NCBI RefSeq assembly: GCF_020829595.1
Contig: NZ_JAIVFW010000032.1
Location: 1 to 64,000 of the forward strand
Direction: 5' to 3'
DNA length: 64,000 nucleotides
Source of the DNA: Nostoc sp. CHAB 5844
GTDB lineage: Bacteria > Cyanobacteriota > Cyanobacteriia > Cyanobacteriales > Nostocaceae
The position numbers were made by a program, and so were the translations under genes. Every line of letters begins with the position of its first letter. The first letter of the stretch is position 1. Shown here one piece after another: positions 1-7,882 of this stretch. The notes beneath the pieces are model-generated. The model was not told the origin of the DNA. It saw nothing but the letters and a program-made list of their open reading frames with translations, and did no database searches.

Positions 1-64
1 TTTGTAGGCGTTGTTTTAGTTCTTCTTCGCTTTCAGCGATCTCAATCTTAAATGGGCGGCTCAT
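1..64 (-). CDS. IS630-like transposase, N-terminal start only (partial)
   Basis: Reading leftward from an ATG at 64-62 gives 21 codons beginning MSRPFKIEIAESEEELKQRL before the window edge. This opening resembles the helix-turn-helix N-terminus of IS630-family transposases common in filamentous cyanobacteria (recalled family knowledge, not searched). It begins 46 bases after the stop of the gene at 111-1460 on the same strand. The rest lies outside the window, so intactness cannot be judged. Confidence 0.5.
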   Translation of the reverse strand, partial: MSRPFKIEIAESEEELKQRLQ

Positions 65-110
65 GGGTATATCAACTTACCGACTTGGCTTCTCCTTATT
101 ATATGCAGCT

Positions 111-1460
111 TCATCTTAAATTGGTATAACCTCTTTGAAAACCTTTTGCTGGTTGCTTTTGTCCCTTACCTTTAGGTTTAGATTTATTAACTTCTGTAAT
201 TGCTTCTTGAAATAAGTTATGCAAATGTAAAGGAACACTGGCAATTTCTGGTAATTCTGGCTCAATAGGTTTACCAAACTCTTGCAAGAGTTTATCTAAA
301 TCATTGCTAAGGTTAAATTCAGGATTTTTCAAGAACTCTTGCAATACTTTTTCTAATTGAGTGGGATACTTTTGTGCTAACCGATGCCAGATATAAGCAT
401 TAATACTTTTATCTTCCAAGTAGTAACGAATTAGTTTCTCGGCACCTTCAATGCTTCGCCAATCATCAGCTAATAAAATAGTTGTGAATTTAATGTATGT
501 TGGTAAAAATATCAATCCCCAACGAGGATGAGAGATTGAAGTTACTTGTTCTGCTTTTCGCAAATCAGCAGGTAAATCTACTTTAGGCGCAACCATTTTT
601 TGATTGCCTTTTTTCCCATTTAATATTTGAGAAACAGCATTAGAGTCAGCACCAATTTCTTTTGCTGCTGCGGTAATTTCTTCTGCACCAATACCTGCTT
701 CTTGTGCTATTTCATCCAAAGATTTGGAAGTATCAAGTCCGGCGGCTTTGAGATATTTTTCGCTGATGATTTCTTGGAATTGAGCTATTTTTTTATTTAG
801 TTGGTATCCTGGCAAAGTGACTTCATCACTACCAAAAAAGTCAACAAACTGCTGATAATATTGCTCTACTGACTGCCATGCTTCTTCTAGCAAATCTGGA
901 GCATCGCTGTAAAGATGTCTTTTATAATTATCTTTAAAATTACCTATTGCGACAGCGAGTTTTGGCTTACCGAGTTTACCCATAAATGTGTGAGGTCCAG
1001 AAAATATCCATTCGCTGTCGGTAAGGGAAGAAATACGTGTTAGTAAAATATCTCCAGGCTTGAAACGAGATATTGCTTGTTGTTTTTCAGGACTGTTAGA
1101 CTTGACAATGTAATTTTTAGCTGTCAGCCAGTTTATGAGTTCCAAGCCATCAGGTAAAATTTGGGTGATGGTGAATAAGCCAATAAAACTACGATGCCAA
1201 CTATTGAGTAAGTTGCGATCGCTCTCTGATAAATCTGCATGACTGGCAATAAATAACTCTATGGGTGAGTTATCACCAACTTTCCCCTCTGTAATAAAGC
1301 TGTCAATAATTAAATCTTGTTGCGTATTATCTCCATTACCACGACGCATCTGTGCAGCAGCGTAAACTTCCAGTGCTTGCGCTAGTTCGCCGTCAGCATC
1401 TAGGACAAAATCAACCAAGGCTTGTTTGAGTGTGTGCGATCGTTTTACTATGACATCCAC
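111..1460 (-). CDS. conserved hypothetical protein, 449 aa
   Basis: An intact 449-residue frame with cyanobacterial codon use and an ATG start. I recognise no catalytic motif. The first 200 residues are a mixed alpha/beta region (PGDILLTRI near residue 137). Around residues 245-300 lies a helical stretch (LDEIAQEAGIGAEEITAAAK) resembling a small helix-turn-helix or UBA-like bundle. The last 25 residues are basic and Gly/Lys/Gln-rich (KSKPKGKGQKQ). There is no signal peptide or membrane segment, so it is probably cytoplasmic. It stands alone, with an IS630-like gene downstream and about 400 empty bases upstream. Function unknown. Confidence 0.75.
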   Translation of the reverse strand: MDVIVKRSHTLKQALVDFVLDADGELAQALEVYAAAQMRRGNGDNTQQDLIIDSFITEGKVGDNSPIELFIASHADLSESDRNLLNSWHRSFIGLFTITQILPDGLELINWLTAKNYIVKSNSPEKQQAISRFKPGDILLTRISSLTDSEWIFSGPHTFMGKLGKPKLAVAIGNFKDNYKRHLYSDAPDLLEEAWQSVEQYYQQFVDFFGSDEVTLPGYQLNKKIAQFQEIISEKYLKAAGLDTSKSLDEIAQEAGIGAEEITAAAKEIGADSNAVSQILNGKKGNQKMVAPKVDLPADLRKAEQVTSISHPRWGLIFLPTYIKFTTILLADDWRSIEGAEKLIRYYLEDKSINAYIWHRLAQKYPTQLEKVLQEFLKNPEFNLSNDLDKLLQEFGKPIEPELPEIASVPLHLHNLFQEAITEVNKSKPKGKGQKQPAKGFQRGYTNLR

Positions 1461-1877
1461 AAGCGAATCTCTCTGCTCAACAGTTGTAGAGTATAGCGTT
1501 TTTCAATATAACCACATCTAGCAATAGCTAGATTTCCTTTAGCTATAAGTAATTAGACAGAATTAATTACACAAATTATTGCACCGTTTCCTATTCCTTA
1601 TGCTGTATCTCTAAGGTTAAGTAATGCTTAAAATTGTCTTCATAGATGCAAAATGGCCTGACATAACCTTATATAAATAACCATAATAATCACTGAAAAT
1701 GAAATGGATATCGCCTTAATCGTTAAATTTCTTGCTCCCTGTTTACCAACGCGCTTGGTTTCTCGCGGTATGTAATTGCGTTCAGCGGTAAGTTGGATGA
1801 CTGTGATAGTATGCCCTTAAACAAGTGATAAACCAAGCATTATTTAATACTCTTCATAATATTAGCGAGAATTTACT
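1461..1877. other. intergenic region, no gene seen
   Basis: 417 AT-rich bases between divergently transcribed genes. A small dyad built on AGCTA repeats lies near 1517-1550 (tagcaatagcta...tagctata). I see no ORF, tRNA or convincing terminator. It presumably holds the promoters of both flanking genes. Confidence 0.5.
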
Positions 1878-2516
1878 GTGAGTTTATCTATCTATTTTCT
1901 CCGTCACGGACAAACAGGATGCAGTCGCAATAATGCTTTTTGCGGTTCCATAGATTCGGAACTTACACCAGAAGGTTTTGAGATGGCTGAAGCTTTTGCA
2001 ACTGCATACAAGTATCTTTCTTGGACTGCTATTTTTTGTAGTCCGATGCGGCGCACGATAGCCACAGCTAAACCTCTGTGTACAGCTATAGGAATGGAAC
2101 CACAACTGCGCGATGGTTTAAAAGAAATCAACTATGGCCAATGGGAAGGTAAAACTCCAGACTTTATTAGTCAAGAATATCACGATGATTATCTGCGTTG
2201 GTCAGCAGACCCGGCTTGGTACGCACCCACAGGTGGTGAAATGGCCATTACAATTGCTTCGCGTGCTATGGGAGTAATTGAAGAGATTAAGCAGATTTAC
2301 GCTAGTGGCAATGTTCTAGTTGTTTCTCACAAAGCCACTATTAGAATTATGTTGTGCAGTTTGCTGGGTATTGATGTGGGACGTTTTCGTTATCGGTTAG
2401 GCTGTCCAGTTGGTTCTATTAGTGTTGTGGAATTTACTTCCCACGGGCCATTATTGCATTCTTTAGCAGACCGCACTCATTTAGGTAAACACTTGCGAAC
2501 TTTACCAGGAACTTAG
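1878..2516 (+). CDS. histidine phosphatase family protein (phosphoglycerate mutase-like)
   Basis: A 212-residue protein with the branch-1 histidine phosphatase signature FLRHGQT at residues 7-13, whose His is the phospho-acceptor. The second conserved His is in VSHKAT near residue 150, and the acidic residue is in the LKEINYGQWEGKT block near 81-93. These enzymes remove phosphate from sugars, nucleotides or small metabolites through a phosphohistidine intermediate. The substrate cannot be read from sequence, so I do not call it GpmB or CobC. The start is GTG at 1878, which gives the usual short lead-in before the RHG motif. It appears monocistronic; an ISAs1 remnant lies 147 bases downstream. 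Confidence 0.88.
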   Translation: MSLSIYFLRHGQTGCSRNNAFCGSIDSELTPEGFEMAEAFATAYKYLSWTAIFCSPMRRTIATAKPLCTAIGMEPQLRDGLKEINYGQWEGKTPDFISQEYHDDYLRWSADPAWYAPTGGEMAITIASRAMGVIEEIKQIYASGNVLVVSHKATIRIMLCSLLGIDVGRFRYRLGCPVGSISVVEFTSHGPLLHSLADRTHLGKHLRTLPGT

Positions 2517-2663
2517 AATTAAGAGTAGGTTCAATACTTTTCGGATAAAGGTTGGTTCATCCTAAATTCAGATCCCCCCGCCTGCGGCGGCCCCCTTGTC
2601 AAGGCAGGACTGTTTCATTCCCGCTCAACAGGTAAAATTGCAAGAGTTGAGGGGAGAAAAATA

Positions 2664-3008
2664 ATGGGTGCGTCACTGATTGAACAATTGAAGCAAGTGG
2701 AAGACTTCAGAACAACTGAGGGTCGAAGGCATCCACTGTGGCTAGTGTTGCTGCTGGTGATCATGGTATCAATGAATGGATATGTGGGATATAGAGGGTG
2801 GGGAGATTTTGTCAAAAGGCATAGTCGGATATTAATAGAGAAGTTTAACATTCAAAAACATGGAGTACCATCATACTCAACAATCCGACGTGTAGTGATG
2901 GGAGTAGATTTCGATAAGCTGGCAGAAAGATTTAATGAATGGGCAAAAAAGTATGTGGATTTAGAGGAATCAGAATGGTGTGCTACAGATGGAAAAAGTA
3001 TTATATGA
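2664..3008 (+). pseudogene. truncated ISAs1-family transposase (N-terminal remnant)
   Basis: The 114 residues match the N-terminal part of ISAs1-type transposases: a DFR..EGRRHPLW..LLLVIM block at residues 14-34, then a stretch ending in WCATDGKSI, equivalent to the family's D-G-K catalytic Asp motif. Family members are about 350-400 residues, so two thirds, including the remaining DDE residues, are missing. The frame stops right after the motif, and only 18 bases later the convergent marC ends. The left flank (about 2570-2660) contains GC-rich stretches and a Shine-Dalgarno-like GGGGAG. I read this as a dead element whose right side was deleted. Confidence 0.8.
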
Positions 3009-3026
3009 TACGCAGCTTTAGTCCTA

Positions 3027-3620
3027 TTAATGCAGAAATAACTCTTTAATTCCTGTACTGCCAATTTCTACCGCCAATGCTGCTAACAAAAAACCTAATA
3101 ATTGCGTCACAATCACTGTACCTTCAACACCAATCAATTTATCAATCTGGTTTGCCAAACGCAAAATCAACCAGGTGACAAACATCGCCACGATAATACC
3201 CAGCACTACACCCAAATGGGGACTCTGAGATTTTGACATTAATAACATCACAGTTGTCAGCGTACCTGGCCCAGCTAATAATGGCAAAGCCAGTGGTGTG
3301 ATTGAAACATCCCGTCCTTCTTCGTGAATGGGTGTATCTAGTTCTCCCCGCAGCATTTGTAAGGCGATTAACAGCAACAATAAGCCGCCAGCTACCCGCA
3401 AAGATGCCATGCTGATTTCTAGGTAGCTCAAGATATATTGACCAGAAAAGGCAAATAACAACAGAACTGCGATCGCTACAATACTCCCTTTATCTATCAC
3501 TTTGTTTCTATCTTCTGGTGTCATGCCCTTGGTTAAAGCTAAAACTATTGGTATATTGCCTACAGCATCTGCCAGGACAAACACCGCAATAAATGTTTGC
3601 ACAAAAATGGAGGTATCCAC
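3027..3620 (-). CDS. marC: MarC family integral membrane protein
   Basis: A 197-residue inner-membrane protein with about six hydrophobic segments and family-typical motifs: FVLADAVGNIPIVLALT near residues 14-30, RVAGGLLLLLIALQML near 76-91 and PLALPLLAGPGTLTTVMLL near 107-125. MarC proteins are membrane proteins of unresolved transport function; the old link to multiple antibiotic resistance is not well supported. Length and topology are normal. Its stop lies 18 bases from the truncated ISAs1 transposase on the opposite strand, so the IS junction fell just outside the coding region. The tmRNA gene lies upstream and diverges. Confidence 0.88.
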   Translation of the reverse strand: MDTSIFVQTFIAVFVLADAVGNIPIVLALTKGMTPEDRNKVIDKGSIVAIAVLLLFAFSGQYILSYLEISMASLRVAGGLLLLLIALQMLRGELDTPIHEEGRDVSITPLALPLLAGPGTLTTVMLLMSKSQSPHLGVVLGIIVAMFVTWLILRLANQIDKLIGVEGTVIVTQLLGFLLAALAVEIGSTGIKELFLH

Positions 3621-3783
3621 AGTAGCGTGAGTTTATCAAGGTTTGATCACAACTTACCTTGAATCTGGCGCAATTTTCTAGCATCCGTAGAAAGATTGGC
3701 ATAAAATGCGATCGCCGCGCTTTCCCTTCTAGTCCAATTAATATTTCTTTGTCATCTTGTAACACATTTTCCTCACCACGAAT

Positions 3784-3789
3784 TATAAT
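3784..3789 (+). promoter_or_regulatory. candidate -10 box of ssrA
   Basis: TATAAT at 3784-3789 lies 18 bases before the first base of mature tmRNA. No good -35 box sits at 17 bases; TTGTAA at 3757-3762 is spaced too far. Inference from position only. Confidence 0.35.
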
Positions 3790-3806
3790 AAAGATAGAAA
3801 GCACAT

Positions 3807-4191
3807 GGGTCCGTAACGGTTTCGACAGGTTGGCGAACGCTACTCTGTGACTCAGGTCGAGAGCGAGTCTTCTCTCGCAAATACCAGGCTCAAAAAAAAG
3901 TAAATGCGAATAACATCGTAAAATTTGCTCGTAAGGAAGCCCTAGTAGCTGCCTAATAGCCTCTTATAGGTTCGAGCGTCTTTAGTCTGACTCCGTTAAG
4001 GGCTAGAGACCAACCCCAACGGATGCTCCAGCAAGTGTTCTCTGGTTGGCTTGCTGGCTAAGACTTAATCAGAGCATCCTACGTTCGGGATAATGAACGA
4101 TTCCCGCCTTGAGGGTCAGAAAGGCTAAACCTGTGAATGAGCGGGGGGTCAATACCCAATTTGGACAGCAGTTCGACTCTGCTCGGATCCA
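3807..4191 (+). ncRNA. ssrA: transfer-messenger RNA (tmRNA)
   Basis: One-piece tmRNA of about 385 nt. The 5' end GGGTCCGTAACGG pairs with CGGATCC at 4184-4190, forming the acceptor stem, and the T-arm GTTCGACTC lies at 4171-4179. The tag reading frame starts at 3906 and encodes ANNIVKFARKEALVAA followed by TAA at 3954-3956, matching the tag known from Nostoc/Anabaena-type cyanobacteria. tmRNA with SmpB rescues stalled ribosomes and adds this degradation tag. CCA is only partly encoded (ACTA), so the terminus is probably completed after transcription. A strong intrinsic terminator follows. Confidence 0.97.
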
Positions 4192-4207
4192 CTAAAGATA
4201 ATTAGCT

Positions 4208-4243
4208 AATCCACCAAACAATTGTTTAGGTGGATTTTGTTTT
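4208..4243 (+). terminator. rho-independent terminator of ssrA
   Basis: The 8-bp stem AATCCACC (4208-4215) pairs with GGTGGATT (4229-4236), extended inside by AAACA/TGTTT, and is followed by a T-rich tail TTTTGTTTT. It lies 17 bases after the tmRNA 3' end. Confidence 0.88.
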
Positions 4244-4364
4244 GCAGCTATGGGATTGTTTTCCTAAATAACAAAATGCAAGTTAAATGCAGAATATCTT
4301 AGTGCAGACTAAAATTCAGATAATCTCTAGTTGATGAATACAGTAATTTTTTCTCCATAAAAAT

Positions 4365-5402
4365 ATGAGTATTAACGCAGAACAATTTGCTAGTGATAAC
4401 TACTCTGGTATTTGTCCAGAAGCACTAGAGTATATGCTTCAAGCTAACCTTGGTAGTGCGCCAGCTTACGGTAATGATGAATGGACTCAAAAAGCATCTG
4501 ACTATTTTAGGGAACTATTTGAAATTAATTGTGAGGTATTTTTTACCTTTAATGGAACAGCGGCTAATTCTTTATCTTTAGCAGCATTATGTCAGTCATA
4601 TCATAGTGTGATTTGTCATGAGACAGCGCATATAGAAACAGATGAATGTGGTGCGCCAGAATTTGCTTCTAATGGTTCTAAACTGCTGCTGGCTCCGGGA
4701 GAAAACGGCAAATTAACAGCGCAAAGTATCGAAGCCATTGTTACCAAGCGTACAGATATTCATTTTCCTAAACCTAAAGTTATTAGTATTACGCAAGCAA
4801 CAGAAGTAGGTACTGTTTATACTATTGAAGAACTTCGGGAAATTAAAGAAGTTGCTCAGAAATACAAGTTAAAAGTTCACATGGATGGCGCTCGATTTGC
4901 TAATGCCGTTGCTGCCATGAATAAAAGCCCCGCAGAAATGACTTGGAAAAGTGGTGTAGATGTGTTGTGTTTTTGCGGTACAAAAAATGGCATGGCTTTA
5001 GGTGAAGCAATTATTTTCTTTAATAAAGCCTTAGCAGAAGATTTTGATTATCGCTGTAAGCAAGCAGGACAATTAGCTTCTAAAATGCGGTTTATTTCTG
5101 CGCCTTGGTTGGGTTTGTTAGAAACAGGTGCATGGCTAAAAAATGCCCGACATGCTAATCAATGTGCAGAATATTTAGAAAATAAATTATTACAAATAGA
5201 TGGTGTAAAAATCATGTTTACGCGCGAAGCTAATGCTGTGTTTGCCAAACTACCAGAGAGAGTTATTCAAAAATTAAAAGAAAAAAACTGGCAATTTTAT
5301 ACATTTATTGGTGTAGGAGGAGTACGTTTTATGTGTTCTTGGAATACAACCAAATCAAGAATGGATGAGTTAGTCAGAGATATTCAATCAGCGATCGCCT
5401 AA
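4365..5402 (+). CDS. ltaE: low-specificity L-threonine aldolase (PLP-dependent)
   Basis: A 345-residue fold-type I PLP enzyme of the beta-eliminating lyase family. Landmarks are FNGTAANSLSL near residue 62, where the Gly-Thr binds PLP phosphate, HETAHIETDECGAPE near 86-100, the HMDGARFANA block near 172-181, and CGTKNGMALGEA near 204-215, whose Lys forms the Schiff base. The enzyme cleaves threonine or allo-threonine to glycine plus acetaldehyde and feeds glycine metabolism. Length is normal. It starts at ATG 4365 and stands alone behind the tmRNA terminator. Beta-eliminating lyases such as tryptophanase share the fold, but the HxDGARxxNA motif and length favour threonine aldolase. Confidence 0.9.
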   Translation: MSINAEQFASDNYSGICPEALEYMLQANLGSAPAYGNDEWTQKASDYFRELFEINCEVFFTFNGTAANSLSLAALCQSYHSVICHETAHIETDECGAPEFASNGSKLLLAPGENGKLTAQSIEAIVTKRTDIHFPKPKVISITQATEVGTVYTIEELREIKEVAQKYKLKVHMDGARFANAVAAMNKSPAEMTWKSGVDVLCFCGTKNGMALGEAIIFFNKALAEDFDYRCKQAGQLASKMRFISAPWLGLLETGAWLKNARHANQCAEYLENKLLQIDGVKIMFTREANAVFAKLPERVIQKLKEKNWQFYTFIGVGGVRFMCSWNTTKSRMDELVRDIQSAIA

Positions 5403-5582
5403 ACTACTACCAGAAAATTTTATCCTCAGAAATATCAGGAATTTAAGTACTATCCATTGACTTTTGACTATGGACTATTAACTCTTGATTATCAACTAGC
5501 TCTTATATGTCAAAATCAAGATAAATTAGTACACAAAGGTGAGCGATCGCTCCCAAAGCTAGATAAAGGATTGACCTGAGCA

Positions 5583-6242
5583 ATGGCAGACGAAACCAAT
5601 CACAATCAAGCGGGAGAGGTAGCTCCCAGCACTGTTGACCAACAAGCTCCCACTGTCGCTGAAGAAAACGCCCCCAGTACCAGCGAACCAGTAGCCACAG
5701 ATATACCTACTGCCAACGCGCCAGATCCCAAAGCAGCAAACCCAAAAGTTAACCCTAATGCTGCCAAAACAGTTGATGTACCTCCTAAGCGAGAAAAACC
5801 AGCCGCTAAAGCAGCCGATGGAGAAGAAAAACCCGCCGCCGCTAAAGCAGCGAACAAAGAGAAAGCCCCAGCCGTTGAAGATAAGCCGTTTGCAGAGTTT
5901 ATCCAGCAAGAGTACTTACCGGCTTTGCAAAAGGCGATCGCTGAAGAAGGCGTAAAAGATTTACAATTATCTTTTGCCAAGCAAAAGCTGCCGATCACTG
6001 GCTTACCCTCAGATGAAGAATATTGGCAAGTCATTGGCAGTTGGCAAAATGGTCAGCGTCAATTTAACGTGTATTTTCCCGATGAAGATATTCAAGGGCA
6101 GAAAGGTTTTTCCTGCAACGAAGGCAAAAAAACCAGTACTCTGGAGTCCTTCTTAATTGACGAACGAAAAACTACACTTGACTTATTGGTATTTGGTTTA
6201 GTGCGGCGCTTGAATAGTCAAAAATGGTTAGGTAGAAATTAA
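5583..6242 (+). CDS. DUF2996 family cyanobacterial protein
   Basis: A 219-residue protein in two parts. Residues 1-105 are low-complexity Ala/Pro/Lys/Glu-rich sequence (repeated PAAAKAA-like stretches), predicted disordered. Residues 106-219 form a compact domain with FAEFIQQEYLPALQKA, FPDEDIQGQKGFSC and a C-terminal LLVFGLVRRLNSQKWL, which I recognise as DUF2996, a family confined to cyanobacteria and plastid lineages. Function is unknown. No signal peptide or membrane helix is present. Start ATG 5583. A branched hairpin with a T-run follows at 6331-6391. Confidence 0.82.
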   Translation: MADETNHNQAGEVAPSTVDQQAPTVAEENAPSTSEPVATDIPTANAPDPKAANPKVNPNAAKTVDVPPKREKPAAKAADGEEKPAAAKAANKEKAPAVEDKPFAEFIQQEYLPALQKAIAEEGVKDLQLSFAKQKLPITGLPSDEEYWQVIGSWQNGQRQFNVYFPDEDIQGQKGFSCNEGKKTSTLESFLIDERKTTLDLLVFGLVRRLNSQKWLGRN

Positions 6243-6330
6243 CTGACCAGTAATTTTTTACACAGCGCTTCCATATCACTTCAGTAAAATATCGTTACAA
6301 ATCTATCCTTTGTTTTAGCAAAGGAATAAT

Positions 6331-6391
6331 TGCTCAGGAAGTAAGAGGAAGAAATTGATTTTAGCTTTCCTCCCGCTCTCTGAGCATTTTT
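6331..6391 (+). terminator. probable branched terminator after the DUF2996 gene
   Basis: TGCTCAG (6331-6337) pairs with CTGAGCA (6380-6386), with an inner GAGGAAG/CTTTCCTC pairing, followed by TTTTT. It sits about 90 bases past the stop codon. The long loop makes it less certain than a compact hairpin. Confidence 0.5.
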
Positions 6392-6469
6392 ATATCCTTT
6401 TGGCTTTAAAGTAAGCTTTTGTGCTTACAAGTTGCACAATTGAAATTTTGGGGAAAAACTTCAAACCCT

Positions 6470-6858
6470 CTCCCCTGCTCACGCCAGTTGCTACAACTCT
6501 TGGAACCTCCCTTCGGGTGACGCTCAAGAGCGTCGAAGATCGCTGCGCTAACACAGTTGCCTGATGCCACTTGCTCCACTTGGGGAGACCCCAAGACCGC
6601 AGTGGCTCCGGAGGGTTTCCCTCCGGAGCCACTGATTCACCGCAACGCACTGGCTCCTCTGCTCCCCTCTGCCACGCCAGTCGCGCGGCTGTCGGGAAAC
6701 CCGCAAGGGGCGCGCTGGCTCCCCTTGCGGTCTCAACAAGCAAACTTTTGTGATTATTAGCTTATTAAGACTAAAGCTGTATTTCATCAATTTCTCATTG
6801 AGGCTGTCAAGAGAAACCAGCACTGTGGAAAGATTTTTCGACAGTCGCGCGACTGGCG
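6470..6858. repeat. GC-rich mosaic repeat island A
   Basis: A GC-rich patch in an AT-rich intergenic region (6243-7110, no real gene). It contains short hairpin modules: TTCGGGTGACGCTCAAGAGC within 6511-6530, GCTGCGCTAACACAGTT, CACCGCAACGCACTGGCTCC, CTCCGGAGGG.TTTCCCTCCGGAG, and a perfect 14-bp palindrome CAGTCGCGCGACTG at 6842-6855. Several modules recur, in different order, at 42061-42400. Overlapping open frames on both strands are by-products of the GC content. The remaining bases up to 7110 hold only a small dyad GTAAGC/GCTTAC near 6411-6428. Confidence 0.75.
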
Positions 6859-7110
6859 TTCAATGGTCAATAGTTCAAAAAAGCTTTATTTTTGAACATT
6901 GACTTTAAATTATTTTTATATAAAAAAAATACAAAATTTAACCAGCAAAATCTCTGGGAAAGAAGTAGTATAAATTCAAGCCATAGTTATAGACATTAAT
7001 GTGAAATACACTAAACCTTATGAATAGTGGAAATATCAAGATATTGGAAGCAGCACATTATTTTATAACTGATAGGCCAAATTCATTGCTGTTACTCAGG
7101 AGTTGTTTGT

Positions 7111-7596
7111 ATGATTCAAATTTGCCAAAATTGGCTTTGGAAACTATTTCTTGTATTCACTATAGCTATAACAATAGCTATAACAATGTTAGTTTCTGGA
7201 AATAATGCCTTAGCAGATAACTTCACAAAATTGATTCCAGAACATATAGGAGTTATAGGCAAAATTAGTCTGCAACCACCTATTCTAGCAGTAGGCAAGT
7301 TAAACTTGCGCGTCAAATCTATAAAGAATTCTAGTAGTCAAGCAGGTAAAATAATTATCAACATCCAAGAAACTGGCCAGACTGTGGGGCCAATAGCGAT
7401 CGATCCAGGACAAGTATTACCCATTACTCTTAATACTTGTTTTTCCAATTTAGTAAACGTAAAATTTGCAGATATTAATAAACCATATCAATCTCAAAAA
7501 ACAATTTCTTCTGCTAATGCTACAACTACACCGCCGCCAATTCATTATGGACTTTATGACATGACTTACGAAATTTCAGCGCAAGGTTGCCCATAA
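7111..7596 (+). CDS. small secreted protein of unknown function
   Basis: A 161-residue protein with an N-terminal signal peptide: a basic start, a hydrophobic core LFLVFTIAITIAITMLV at about residues 12-29, and a likely cleavage after ALA (NNALA-DN, residues 31-35). The mature part is beta-rich with two Cys (in NTCF and at QGCP near the C-terminus) that could form a disulfide in the periplasm. CAGGAG lies 8 bases before ATG 7111. It precedes the large adhesin gene at 7883 by 286 bases, with a hairpin between them, so they are probably separate units. I do not recognise the family. Confidence 0.7.
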   Translation: MIQICQNWLWKLFLVFTIAITIAITMLVSGNNALADNFTKLIPEHIGVIGKISLQPPILAVGKLNLRVKSIKNSSSQAGKIIINIQETGQTVGPIAIDPGQVLPITLNTCFSNLVNVKFADINKPYQSQKTISSANATTTPPPIHYGLYDMTYEISAQGCP

Positions 7597-7715
7597 TTAG
7601 AATAATTCTATAATCATAATCGATTATAGAGCTACGTTAGCAGCCGAAGAAAATTCGCAACAATAACCCAAACAATATTTAGAGTAGCTAGAAACAAACA
7701 TAGTTCAATACAAAG

Positions 7716-7744
7716 TAGCCGTCACCCTAAGGTGCGGCTATTTG
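7716..7744 (+). terminator. hairpin, probable terminator between secreted protein and adhesin
   Basis: TAGCCGTCACC pairs with GGTGCGGCTA (one bulge) around a CTAA loop, followed by a short TTTG. The T-run is weak, so termination is likely rather than certain. Confidence 0.5.
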
Positions 7745-7882
7745 AACAATTAGTCGTTTAGTTTAGATAAGAGTTAAACAATATAAAGCACAAAATTGCT
7801 CAAGCCTGTTCAATTCATAATCAGTTATTTATTACACAGATTTATTAAGTAAATTCATAATTATCTCAGGTACGCATTATTT

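Noticed and set aside
5606-6034. 142-codon antisense frame over the DUF2996 gene
   Set aside because: A shadow of the Ala/Pro/Lys-rich coding repeat on the plus strand.
6390-6823. Several overlapping open frames of 60-117 codons on both strands
   Set aside because: They coincide with the GC-rich repeat island, overlap each other in opposite directions, and show no protein-like pattern or ribosome-binding sites.
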